DNA from: Bacteroidota bacterium
Lineage (GTDB): Bacteria; Bacteroidota; Bacteroidia; 2-12-FULL-35-15
Assembly (NCBI GenBank): GCA_003151815.1
Contig: PLYN01000024.1
Coordinates: 1-64,000, forward strand
Direction: 5' to 3'
Length of the DNA stretch: 64,000 nt
This document shows positions 9,315 through 17,920 of the stretch, in pieces. The translations under genes were made by a program, and so were the position numbers. Below the pieces are notes generated by a model. That model ran no database searches and was not told where the DNA came from. It saw only the letters and a program-made list of their open reading frames with translations. The number at the start of each line of letters is the position of its first letter. Positions within the stretch are counted from its first letter, which is position 1.

Positions 9315-12300
9315 GGTTTTAATTTAGGTTTATAAAACAATAACTTCTCGTTGTTTCTTGCAACCAGCAGCACTTTCCCGTAAGCAGTATTTATCCATTT
9401 AATATCTCTCACTTGTCCTTTAATGATATCAAAATTACGTTGATGAATTCTATTGATGCTGTTTTTATTAAAATTGAAAAGTGCAAATGGTTGTGCATCG
9501 TATCTGCCTTCATAGGGAGGAGCTTCAAACAAATTACCACCTAACAAAAACTCGTTTGTTTGAAGCGTTTTTCCTATTGAACACACGGGAGCAAGTTGCA
9601 GGTCTTTTGGTAAATCTTCCATTTTAAAACTTCCTTTTCCATCTCCATAACATAAAGCAGAACCCAATCGTTCCGCTTCTAAAGGCTTAACGTTGGCTAC
9701 CCAGGCACCAAACGCATCTTTAAACGGAACGCCTGAAAAATTTTTGAAATACAAATATTTTTTTTTGAGTGCAGGTAAGGAACGTTCAATTTTTTCTTTT
9801 CCTAAAAAAGAATATTCAACGCCATTTGTTATGTATGTTAATAGATGATCTATATTTCCATTTTTATCAAAGTCGCCAATATAAAGCCTTAGAGGAGGAT
9901 TTTTGTTATCCCAAAATTTATTGTTGTATCCCCAGTTGCCCAATACAATATCCATATTACCATCCGAATTAACATCATCTAAAAATACACTTTGCCATAA
10001 ACCTGTGGAGTTTGGAATGACTGTTTTTATGAATTCTCCTTTTTTATTAATGAAGACAGTAACGGGCATCCACTCTCCAATTACAACCAAGTCATTATAG
10101 TTATCATTGTTAACATCAGCAAATTCAGCGTCGGTAACTATTCCCATGTTTTCGAAATTATTTTCTTTGATAGAAAAAATTCCCTTACCGTTATTTATCA
10201 GCAGATAGGACGTTTGAGGAATGCCATAATTTTCGGCATCTACGAATCCTCCTACAAACAAATCTATATCTCCGTCATTGTCAATATCCGAAGTAGTTAT
10301 ACAGGATTTGTCTTTATAAATAAGTGGCGAGGCATTGATAGATTTTTTAAATTCCCCTTTACCATTATTCAGATACAACCTGTCCAATAAATTGATGTCG
10401 TTATTCTTAAACATATTGCCACCACTCACCACGTAAAGATCTAAATCATTATCGTTGTCGGCATCAAAAAAAACAGCATCCACATCTTCTGCAACAGAAT
10501 CAATTCTGAACAAGGCAACATTGGATCTTAAAAAATGTCCTTCCTTATTTTGTATCATGAGCGCGCCGGGTTGTTTATAGGCACCGCATACATAAAAGTC
10601 ATCCAAGCCGTCTTTATTTACATCAGCAATTGCAACTTTTGGACCTCGTTTTGATTTTGCCTGCGGTATTAAAAACTGGGCATAAAAATCATTCGCTGTA
10701 TTTTCTTTGTGTTTCCAATCGCAATTAATTTTATCCGTTATGTCTTCAAACTTGTCTTCGTTTTGCTTAAAATAATTTGAATATACAAAATCAGCTCCTG
10801 CATTGTCTTGCTGAATAATGTAATGATTGTTTGCAGTCAGGTTTTTCAGGGTTACATATTTTTGTGAAGTCCAAACAATTAATGCACTGTCAATGTTTGT
10901 CAGATCATTCAATCCAAAATAAATACGCGGATCAACAGAGGACTGAAACCCTCTGGTCATAATAATTTGCCGATATTGTATTTTTCCATTAGAAAATAAA
11001 TATACTTTTGCTCCAATTGCATTTTTATTCAAATCATTTCCTTTTAGTGTAAACACAATAAAGTTTTTTTGATGTGTATTATTTTTCAAGATAAGCGCTG
11101 TATCATTAAAACTATTTAATACCAGATCCAAATCGCCATCGTTGTCAAAATCAGCATAGGCGGCTCCATTGGTACATCCTTCAAGTTTTTTTGTCCCCCA
11201 ATTATCGCTAACATCTTTAAACATTAATTGTCCATCGCCTTTAAATAAAAAGGGATGCGAAGCACCGGACGACATTGAGTTAATCGCTTGAAGGTTCAAT
11301 GCATTTTGGTCCGGGCTATATTCTTTTTTTACCTGCTCTTTCGCGAACTTAAGAAAATCCATGTCGATGAAATTTTTCTCGATACCGGAAGTAATTATTA
11401 AATCTTTGTTTCCATCGTTATCAAAATCAGCGAATAATGGAGCCCAACTCCAAGCCGTTGCAGATACTCCACTTATCAAGGATGTTTCACTAAAACTTGC
11501 GCCATCACCATTATTGGTTTGCAAACAATTTTTCACATATTGATAATAAAATCCGTTATCTGTGTATTTGAAATCATAGATATATGGTTCTTCATCAACA
11601 GCTTCTTTCTTTAATCTTTTTTCATCACTCGAAAGCATATCGGTTGTTATTATATCCAATTGTCCGTCGTTGTTGTAATCAGCAATGTCATTGCCCATGC
11701 TGTTCATTGTAAAATGATTGAATGTTTTTTCACCACTCTCCGTAAACGTTCCATTCCCGTTATTTACATAGTAATAATCATTTTCATAAAAATCATTTCC
11801 TATATAAATATCTTCCCAACCATCATTGTTTACATCGGCAACTGATATTCCTAAACCGTAGCCTATATCACTTTGATAGATACCTGCAAAAGCACTGACA
11901 TCTGTAAATTTATTTTGCCCCTTACTTATTTCGTTCCTAAATAATCTGCTTTTAAAAATGGAGTCCACATAAATTCTTTTTTTAGAATTAGGAAAACGGT
12001 CGTTGGGAATAAGTGATTGACTCAAAATAAAGCAGTCCAAATCACCATCGTGGTCGTAGTCAAAAAACGCAGACTGAGAAGTGGCACCATAAATATCCAA
12101 ACCGAATGCTTCGGACTGGTCCGTGAATGTTCCGTTTCCATTATTGATAAATAATTGATTATGCCCCTTCAAATTAAAAACATTACTAATTACAGAAACA
12201 TAAATGTCCAAAAAACCATCGCTATTAATATCAGCCATGGTAACACCCGAACACCAGTCGGAAATGCCTGCCACTCCGGCTCTTTCAGTAATGTCTTGAA

Positions 12301-12598
12301 AAACAAAATTTCCTTTATTCAAATAAAGTTTGTTGCCTCCTTTTACGTTTGAAGTAAAGTAAACATCTACCAGCCCATCGTTATTTAAGTCTCCCACAGC
12401 AACGCCGCCACCATTATAGTAATATGGATATTGTAAAATATTTAACTCTGAAGAAAAGACGGTAGTATTTTTAAAATAAATGTTTGTTTTTGATGGTGGG
12501 ACAGATTCAAATAATGTATCGGAAATTGAAAACAACGTACCGGTATAAAATGAAAATATAAGACCAAAACTGCTGAGTAATACTTGTTTTCGACGCAT
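9311..12598 (-). CDS. FG-GAP/VCBS-repeat protein with an ASPIC/UnbV-like segment
   Basis: Many DxNxDGxxD repeats (GDLNNDGLVDVYFTSN, DYDHDGDLDCFI, DFDNDGNKDLIITSG); NAIGAKVYLFSNGKIQYRQIIMTRGFQSSVDPRIYFGL is ASPIC-like. Overlaps the VHPO gene by 4 bp. Confidence 0.88.
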   Translation of the reverse strand: MRRKQVLLSSFGLIFSFYTGTLFSISDTLFESVPPSKTNIYFKNTTVFSSELNILQYPYYYNGGGVAVGDLNNDGLVDVYFTSNVKGGNKLYLNKGNFVFQDITERAGVAGISDWCSGVTMADINSDGFLDIYVSVISNVFNLKGHNQLFINNGNGTFTDQSEAFGLDIYGATSQSAFFDYDHDGDLDCFILSQSLIPNDRFPNSKKRIYVDSIFKSRLFRNEISKGQNKFTDVSAFAGIYQSDIGYGLGISVADVNNDGWEDIYIGNDFYENDYYYVNNGNGTFTESGEKTFNHFTMNSMGNDIADYNNDGQLDIITTDMLSSDEKRLKKEAVDEEPYIYDFKYTDNGFYYQYVKNCLQTNNGDGASFSETSLISGVSATAWSWAPLFADFDNDGNKDLIITSGIEKNFIDMDFLKFAKEQVKKEYSPDQNALNLQAINSMSSGASHPFLFKGDGQLMFKDVSDNWGTKKLEGCTNGAAYADFDNDGDLDLVLNSFNDTALILKNNTHQKNFIVFTLKGNDLNKNAIGAKVYLFSNGKIQYRQIIMTRGFQSSVDPRIYFGLNDLTNIDSALIVWTSQKYVTLKNLTANNHYIIQQDNAGADFVYSNYFKQNEDKFEDITDKINCDWKHKENTANDFYAQFLIPQAKSKRGPKVAIADVNKDGLDDFYVCGAYKQPGALMIQNKEGHFLRSNVALFRIDSVAEDVDAVFFDADNDNDLDLYVVSGGNMFKNNDINLLDRLYLNNGKGEFKKSINASPLIYKDKSCITTSDIDNDGDIDLFVGGFVDAENYGIPQTSYLLINNGKGIFSIKENNFENMGIVTDAEFADVNNDNYNDLVVIGEWMPVTVFINKKGEFIKTVIPNSTGLWQSVFLDDVNSDGNMDIVLGNWGYNNKFWDNKNPPLRLYIGDFDKNGNIDHLLTYITNGVEYSFLGKEKIERSLPALKKKYLYFKNFSGVPFKDAFGAWVANVKPLEAERLGSALCYGDGKGSFKMEDLPKDLQLAPVCSIGKTLQTNEFLLGGNLFEAPPYEGRYDAQPFALFNFNKNSINRIHQRNFDIIKGQVRDIKWINTAYGKVLLVARNNEKLLFYKPKLKP

Positions 12599-12914
12599 TA
12601 AGAAGTTGCTTAAAATAATTACAGGAAATTTTAATCAGTAGCAAAATGTTCAGGCTATTCTACCATTTAGAATCGCTTTTTAGTTATTTACAAAAATATT
12701 AAAAAGGGACTAAAGTATCAATGAAAATATAAACATCTATAAATTAACAATAAATATTGTATAAATACTGTGTTAGTGTAGTATTCAACACTAAACATAC
12801 CAATGAAAAGTTCTCTACTCGAAATAAGTTAAACAATGTATAACCGGTGTTCTGATTTGTTGATTGGATGTATCTTAGAAAAAAAATGAAAAAGGTGGTT
12901 TACTGATGCCGCGA

Positions 12915-13802
12915 TTATTTTCCAAAATATTCATTAAGAGCAAATGTTTCTTTCAAGCGAACACCTTTGTCTGTATGTTGAACAGTACAGCATTCATTCA
13001 CAGAATCGTGTTCTAAAAACAATACAAATTCTTCGTCTGCCGCAAGGTTCAAAAACTTTTCTTTTTCAGAAAGTGTAATTAAGGGGCGGGTATCATAGCT
13101 GGGAATATAAGGTAATGAAATATGCCCGACAGATGGCATCAGGTCAGCCATAAAAGCAATTGTTTTTCCTTTGTATTTTACATGAGGTATCATCATTGCA
13201 TCGGTATGGCCTCGCGATAAAAGGAATGACATGTTTTCTCCTAATTGTTTACTGCTAATATATTCGTTTTCACCTTTGGTAAAATCACTTGCTCCTTCTA
13301 TCCATTTCAGTTGACCGCTTTCCTGAATGGGCAAAATATTTTCTTTCAAAAAGCTTGGTTTTTCTCTAGGGTTTGGTTTGATTGCCCATTCCCAATGTTC
13401 GGCATGACTCCAGTACGTTGCATTTTTAAAGGTTGTTTCATAACCGGAATTATCTTTATTAATTTTAATACTGCCTCCGCAATGATCGAAATGCAGATGT
13501 GTTAAAAACATATCGGTAACATCATCAGTGCTGAACCCTGCTGTCTGCAAAGACTTTTCCATTGAATCAGTACCGTTTAAAAAAAAGTGACTAAAATATT
13601 TAGCATCCTGTTTGTTGCCCATACCGTTATCAATCAATATAAGCCGGTTTCCATCTTCAATTAATAAGCAGCGTGTGGACCAGTTGCAATAATTGGCGGC
13701 ATCTGCCGGATTTGTTTTACTCCAAAGTGTTTTAGGAACAACGCCAAACATGGCGCCGCCATCCAATTTAAAGTTGCCTGAATTTATTACGTGTAGTTTC
13801 AT
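12915..13802 (-). CDS. Metallo-beta-lactamase-fold hydrolase
   Basis: THLHFDHCGG (HxHxDH) plus LLSRGHTDAMMIPHV and FMADLMPSVGHI. Confidence 0.85.
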   Translation of the reverse strand: MKLHVINSGNFKLDGGAMFGVVPKTLWSKTNPADAANYCNWSTRCLLIEDGNRLILIDNGMGNKQDAKYFSHFFLNGTDSMEKSLQTAGFSTDDVTDMFLTHLHFDHCGGSIKINKDNSGYETTFKNATYWSHAEHWEWAIKPNPREKPSFLKENILPIQESGQLKWIEGASDFTKGENEYISSKQLGENMSFLLSRGHTDAMMIPHVKYKGKTIAFMADLMPSVGHISLPYIPSYDTRPLITLSEKEKFLNLAADEEFVLFLEHDSVNECCTVQHTDKGVRLKETFALNEYFGK

Positions 13803-13933
13803 TAGTAAGTTCTAATTTAGAAAAATAAGTAATATAGTTACCTAATTTTATTCTTTTAATTCGTGAAATTAGTGTCTTACGATACCTCGAGGCTCTGCCT
13901 CTAGTAATTTAATAAAACATTTTCTCATCGAAT

Positions 13934-14530
13934 TTACAGATCATTTAATCCCTTTCCATTGAGAATTTGCTGCATCCATTTTTCAACCCTCGACTCTCGG
14001 GTTTTGGATTGTTTGGGTGCAGAAAAATAAAGAATATATGCTCTTTGCCGTCCCGGCGTCAATGCTTTAAAAGCAGTTTTCAAGGCAGGGGTTTTATCTA
14101 ATTTCTTTTGAAATTCTTCAGGAATTTTGAATTCAGCAGGCTTTTTTAATTCCACTTTCAAGCCGGCTTTTTCTACTTCAATGGCTTCATAAATATAGGC
14201 TTTTAGGATGGTTTTCATCTTTGTTATTTCCTGAACATTGCTGAACCGGATCTGGCGCGCTGCCTGCACATTCTCCGTTTGTTGGATTAAAATACCATTG
14301 GTATCATTTAACAAGGCACCTTTAAAAAACAAAAGTGCACAGTATTCTTTAAACACATGTATTAAAACGATGTTACTTTTCTGAAACATATAACAAGGAA
14401 CACCCCATTTTAATTCTTCGGTCAGCCCACAGTCAAGAACGATTATTCTCAATTGCTCCAGTTCTTCCTGCCACTTTTTGGCTTTACTAAAATAAAAATC
14501 AACCTTAGGATTCATTCTACTCTTTGTCAT
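13934..14530 (-). CDS. YdeI/OmpD-associated (DUF1801-like) family protein
   Basis: KVDFYFSKAKKWQEELEQLRIIVLDCGLTEELKWGVPCYMFQKSNIVLIHVFKEYCALLFFKGALL and C-terminal LTPGRQRAYILYFSAPKQSKTRESRVEKWMQQILNGKGLNDL. Confidence 0.8.
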   Translation of the reverse strand: MTKSRMNPKVDFYFSKAKKWQEELEQLRIIVLDCGLTEELKWGVPCYMFQKSNIVLIHVFKEYCALLFFKGALLNDTNGILIQQTENVQAARQIRFSNVQEITKMKTILKAYIYEAIEVEKAGLKVELKKPAEFKIPEEFQKKLDKTPALKTAFKALTPGRQRAYILYFSAPKQSKTRESRVEKWMQQILNGKGLNDL

Positions 14531-14830
14531 AATATGTCATTTTATTTATAAGTATTGGGCTGTGTGGTGTCTAGCCCCTGTTTCATGCACAAAAATAAAA
14601 AAAATAAAAAAAATATTTTTTATTTCAAGCAAAAGTATTCAACAATTCGATGTGAGTTTTTAGACAGTTTGACGGTTGGCAGCTAAAGAAAGTGCGGAAT
14701 TAATAATTCCTCACTTTCTTACCGCACTAAAGATATAAAATGTTCCACAGTGAATTGCAAGCGCCAACACTTTCTGCCGCTGAAAAATGCGCTTGCAACT
14801 TGCATGAACTCCGCATTTTTTTAAGGCGCT

Positions 14831-14850
14831 GTTAGCGGTTCGTTGTTTCT
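14831..14850. repeat. Left inverted-repeat boundary of the R-M island (TGTTAGCGGTTCGTTGTTT; 10-bp core 14830-14839)
   Basis: TGTTAGCGGT is the exact reverse complement of ACCGCTAACA at 17911-17920; similarity continues inward (TCGTTGTT versus CATTGTT). Confidence 0.6.
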
Positions 14851-14874
14851 TTTTGGACTTTTAAAATCTACTCG

Positions 14875-14997
14875 TTACTTCTTAGTTACAGGAGGAGGAG
14901 GGGGATTCTCCATTTTAGGAACTTGTCCCTTAATTAAATCTACGCCTATTACTTTTGTAATAGTCATTTGTGTTTTTGTTGTGTTTGTTTTACTCAT
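14875..14997 (-). CDS. Possible 40-aa proline-tailed small protein
   Basis: MSKTNTTKTQMTITKVIGVDLIKGQVPKMENPPPPPVTKK*, starts 13 bp after the stop of the two-TM gene in the same orientation. The ORF-track version (to 15123) uses an upstream start overlapping that gene. Confidence 0.3.
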   Translation of the reverse strand: MSKTNTTKTQMTITKVIGVDLIKGQVPKMENPPPPPVTKK

Positions 14998-15010
14998 TTT
15001 GATTTTGGTT

Positions 15011-15499
15011 TTAAGAATGATATTGATTGAAATAGTTTCTAGTTTCGGTGTCTGCAATGTTGCAGAGCTTTTTGATTTTACTAATATGTAATTTGTTATC
15101 GAAAGCTTCGATGTCAGCACCAACTTGTCGCAATTGATAAAATTGATCGGTCGCTTGTTCTTCCGTCAGTCGTTTAGCATTAAAGTCAGTCCACAATTTT
15201 TCGAGTTTATTGAAATAGGAAATATAGCGATTACGAAGATCGCTAACCTTATCAAGGTCGTTGTCCGTGAGAATAAATTGATTTTCTATTAGTCGAACGA
15301 GTTGCATAACGGCTATAAGTCCACAAGCAATTATTGGAATAGCTACCCATAGCTTCCAGCCCAAAACACCAGAGGTCGAAAAGAGTAGCATAAAAACAAT
15401 ATACCATTTTCTAATTGTCCTTTGCCTATTGAGATAAAGAGCCAAGAAGGCGTCCCCGTATTTTGTGTGCATCATCTCATACCAAATTTTATCTCTCAT
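15011..15499 (-). CDS. Two-TM membrane protein, SLATT-like topology, last main gene of the R-M operon
   Basis: N-terminal amphipathic helix, two hydrophobic helices (WYIVFMLLFSTSGVLGW; LWVAIPIIACGLIAVMQLV), then a long charged helical tail; 12 bp downstream of the endonuclease gene. Confidence 0.6.
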   Translation of the reverse strand: MRDKIWYEMMHTKYGDAFLALYLNRQRTIRKWYIVFMLLFSTSGVLGWKLWVAIPIIACGLIAVMQLVRLIENQFILTDNDLDKVSDLRNRYISYFNKLEKLWTDFNAKRLTEEQATDQFYQLRQVGADIEAFDNKLHISKIKKLCNIADTETRNYFNQYHS

Positions 15500-15511
15500 T
15501 GTGACGTCTAG

Positions 15512-16408
15512 CTAAATAAATTTCCAAATATCTTCAATCAGTAAGTTGTCAAAGGTTTTGATGTGGTCTTTCAAAATACTTTCTGTCCGCATATTTGGTC
15601 TGATGTCGCAATAATATACTCCATCAAGCGGATTAAGTTTTACGGTGTAACCCTTGAAGTGTCCGGGAAGAAAGGTTGAATTTATACCATACTCATTTTC
15701 TTTTCTTGCGTTTTTTCTTTGCACGTCATTTAGGAAGATTGCAATATGCGGGGTTGCTTTTTCTGTGAGCTTAATATAAAGAAATTTGTCGATGAATATT
15801 TTGTCAATTCGGTCTTTGCTGGATGTTTTGATAGAACCGATAACTTTTACATCAAAGTTTTTCTCAATAATCAAATCATGCTGATAACTCATATTGAATT
15901 GTGGTTCTCCCTCCAGAACTACCGGAACTTGTATTGTTCCTGCTTTGCAGTCAATTCCGATTTCACGAATAATTAGTCGAATAAAATGCTCAAATAAATC
16001 TCCGTTCAGTTTTCTTGCGGTATTGGATTGTCCTGCCGGCAAACCATCTAATGCAGCGCCAACAGATTGCTGAATGGTGTATGTTGAGTTGTTGAGAATA
16101 TTTCTTAACGATTCATCTTTTTTATTTATCGTCTTAATAGTTTTCAATATTTTCAAAAACTCTTTTGATGTTTTAGCAAATAACTTTGCGTCATACATCA
16201 GGTTGGAGTTTATCGGTCTTGTAATTTGAAAATTACCTTCTTTACGATACTGGTAAAAACGATAATGATTTTCGTTTTGAGAAATGATTGTCGCTTGCAA
16301 GTTGTCAGCGATATACGATAAGTACTCATTGCAAAAGGCAACATACCCTTTCAAGTCGGTGAAGTTCTTTTTGTCCTTCGCTTTATCTACAAGTTGTTTT
16401 AATTTCAT
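15512..16408 (-). CDS. Putative type II restriction endonuclease
   Basis: Overlaps the methyltransferase gene by 4 bp. Candidate PD-(D/E)xK-like core QHDLIIEKNFDVKVIGSIKTSSKDRIDKIFIDKFLY; KTSxKDR-type motif seen in type II endonucleases. Confidence 0.75.
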   Translation of the reverse strand: MKLKQLVDKAKDKKNFTDLKGYVAFCNEYLSYIADNLQATIISQNENHYRFYQYRKEGNFQITRPINSNLMYDAKLFAKTSKEFLKILKTIKTINKKDESLRNILNNSTYTIQQSVGAALDGLPAGQSNTARKLNGDLFEHFIRLIIREIGIDCKAGTIQVPVVLEGEPQFNMSYQHDLIIEKNFDVKVIGSIKTSSKDRIDKIFIDKFLYIKLTEKATPHIAIFLNDVQRKNARKENEYGINSTFLPGHFKGYTVKLNPLDGVYYCDIRPNMRTESILKDHIKTFDNLLIEDIWKFI

Positions 16409-17385
16409 CTTATTGAGTTTCTTCTTTTTTGATTATCAAAATCGTATTTTATCCATTTTTCAATTGTCCAATCTTCTACTAATTCGATTCGGTGTGCAGC
16501 CCAATCTAAATACTCGGGCGAAAGGTCGCAAGACATCCATTTACGCCCAAGCTGTTGAGCGCAAACAGGTGTAGTACCTGAACCACAAAATGGATCAATT
16601 ATCGTATCTCCAACATTTGATGAAGCTAATATTAGTTTTCTAAGTAGCTCTTCCGGTTTTTGTGTTGGATGTGGTGTCTTTTCGTGCATTCCGTTGCAAG
16701 TTGTTGGTACTTCGATTAAGTCTTGTGGAATTTCTAAAACATCCTTTGGCTTTGCTCCAAGAGGGTTAGGCTCCCATATATGATTACTATTTTTTCCATT
16801 TCCGTATTGACTTGTTTCGGCTTGTGGATGACTAGGATATTTTAATGTATGTTCTCCGTATGGAATACGGATTTCATCAATATTGAATGTAAAATTTTTA
16901 GTTTTTCGAAAATGCAAAATACTTTCGTGACTGCGTCCCCAATCTTTACCAAGATTAGCTTTGTTTTTATAATTCCATATAATCCAGCGGCACGATTTGA
17001 AATATCTAGTTGCTGGATGTTTTAAATCAGCGAGAATTTCAGAGAAACCACAAACGAAAAGAGTTCCAGTAGGTTTTAAAACTCTTGCCGCCTGCTCAAT
17101 CCATTTCATAGAAAATTTGATATACTCTTCTTGACTTTCAAACGTGTCCCAATCCGCTTTTTTTATGTTGTAAGGAGGATCAGCAAAAATCATATCAACA
17201 CTTTCGTCAGGTAATGATCTTAACCATTCAATGCTGTCGCCTTGCCATAGTTTTCCTTGTGGATGCTTATAGAATAAAGTTGGCTTCACATTGTTTTCAA
17301 AGTGGTTAGGTTGGCGTGAGCCTTTGAGTTGAACAGCACCGAAAAATGTCGGTAGTTCCTTATTTCGTGTCAAAGTTTTACCCAT
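16405..17385 (-). CDS. DNA methyltransferase, beta-type motif order (N6-adenine or N4-cytosine)
   Basis: GDSIEWLRSLPDESVDMIFADPPYNIKKADWDTF (motif IV) precedes HPTQKPEELLRKLILASSNVGDTIIDPFCGSGTTPVCAQQLGRKWMSCDLSPEY (motif I). Confidence 0.92.
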   Translation of the reverse strand: MGKTLTRNKELPTFFGAVQLKGSRQPNHFENNVKPTLFYKHPQGKLWQGDSIEWLRSLPDESVDMIFADPPYNIKKADWDTFESQEEYIKFSMKWIEQAARVLKPTGTLFVCGFSEILADLKHPATRYFKSCRWIIWNYKNKANLGKDWGRSHESILHFRKTKNFTFNIDEIRIPYGEHTLKYPSHPQAETSQYGNGKNSNHIWEPNPLGAKPKDVLEIPQDLIEVPTTCNGMHEKTPHPTQKPEELLRKLILASSNVGDTIIDPFCGSGTTPVCAQQLGRKWMSCDLSPEYLDWAAHRIELVEDWTIEKWIKYDFDNQKRRNSIR

Positions 17386-17701
17386 TGCGTAAATTTTTTA
17401 AGTAAGATACTTTTTTTTCTGCGACCTTTAGAATATTCAAGTCGGCTTCTTCGTCTAAAATTTTGTAAGCGATTTGATCACTTAGAAATTCGTTTTGTAA
17501 TTCTTTTTCGTCAACCTTGAAAAATAATGCAACTTGTTTAATAAGTTGTTTTGTTGGTTGTCTTTCGTTGCGTTCAATTTTTGCAAGTAGAGAAGGATCA
17601 ATACTAATGTTGGTCGCTACTTCCCGAAGTGTTTGTTTCGACACTTCTCTTAATTCTCTCAGGTGTTCTCCAAAAGTTGTAAATTTTTTCACAGTCGCCA
17701 T
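17378..17701 (-). CDS. XRE-family HTH regulator, probable R-M controller (C) protein
   Basis: MATVKKFTTFGEHLRELREVSKQTLREVATNISIDPSLLAKIERNERQPTKQLIKQVALFFKVDEKEL. The start at 17701 is preferred over the track start at 17758, which reads through the putative operator. Confidence 0.85.
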   Translation of the reverse strand: MATVKKFTTFGEHLRELREVSKQTLREVATNISIDPSLLAKIERNERQPTKQLIKQVALFFKVDEKELQNEFLSDQIAYKILDEEADLNILKVAEKKVSYLKNLRNG

Positions 17702-17711
17702 TTGGTCATAT

Positions 17712-17757
17712 TTTGTCCAAAAATAACAATAGATTTTTTCTGGACAAATAAAGTCCA
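17712..17757. promoter_or_regulatory. Candidate C-box/operator for the controller protein
   Basis: TTTGTCCA (17712-17719) / TGGACAAA (17741-17748) and TGGAC (17741-17745) / GTCCA (17753-17757): overlapping dyads directly upstream of the regulator ATG. Confidence 0.45.
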
Positions 17758-17787
17758 CAAAAAGTTATTCACAAAGTGGGTGGGGAA

Positions 17788-17850
17788 ATTTTAGCTCTTT
17801 TGGTTGCTGAGTGGTTGCCAGTGTGTAAGGGCAACCAAAAGAGCTAAAAT
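17788..17850. repeat. Perfect 20-bp inverted repeat with a 23-nt loop
   Basis: ATTTTAGCTCTTTTGGTTGC (17788-17807) / GCAACCAAAAGAGCTAAAAT (17831-17850). Confidence 0.9.
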
Positions 17851-17903
17851 GTGCGGTGGCTTTTCTTTTATTTATTATAGATTTTGATGGTCGGTCTTTT
17901 TTT

Positions 17904-17920
17904 AACAATGACCGCTAACA
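17904..17920. repeat. Right inverted-repeat boundary of the R-M island (AACAATGACCGCTAACA)
   Basis: ACCGCTAACA is the reverse complement of TGTTAGCGGT at 14830-14839. Confidence 0.6.
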
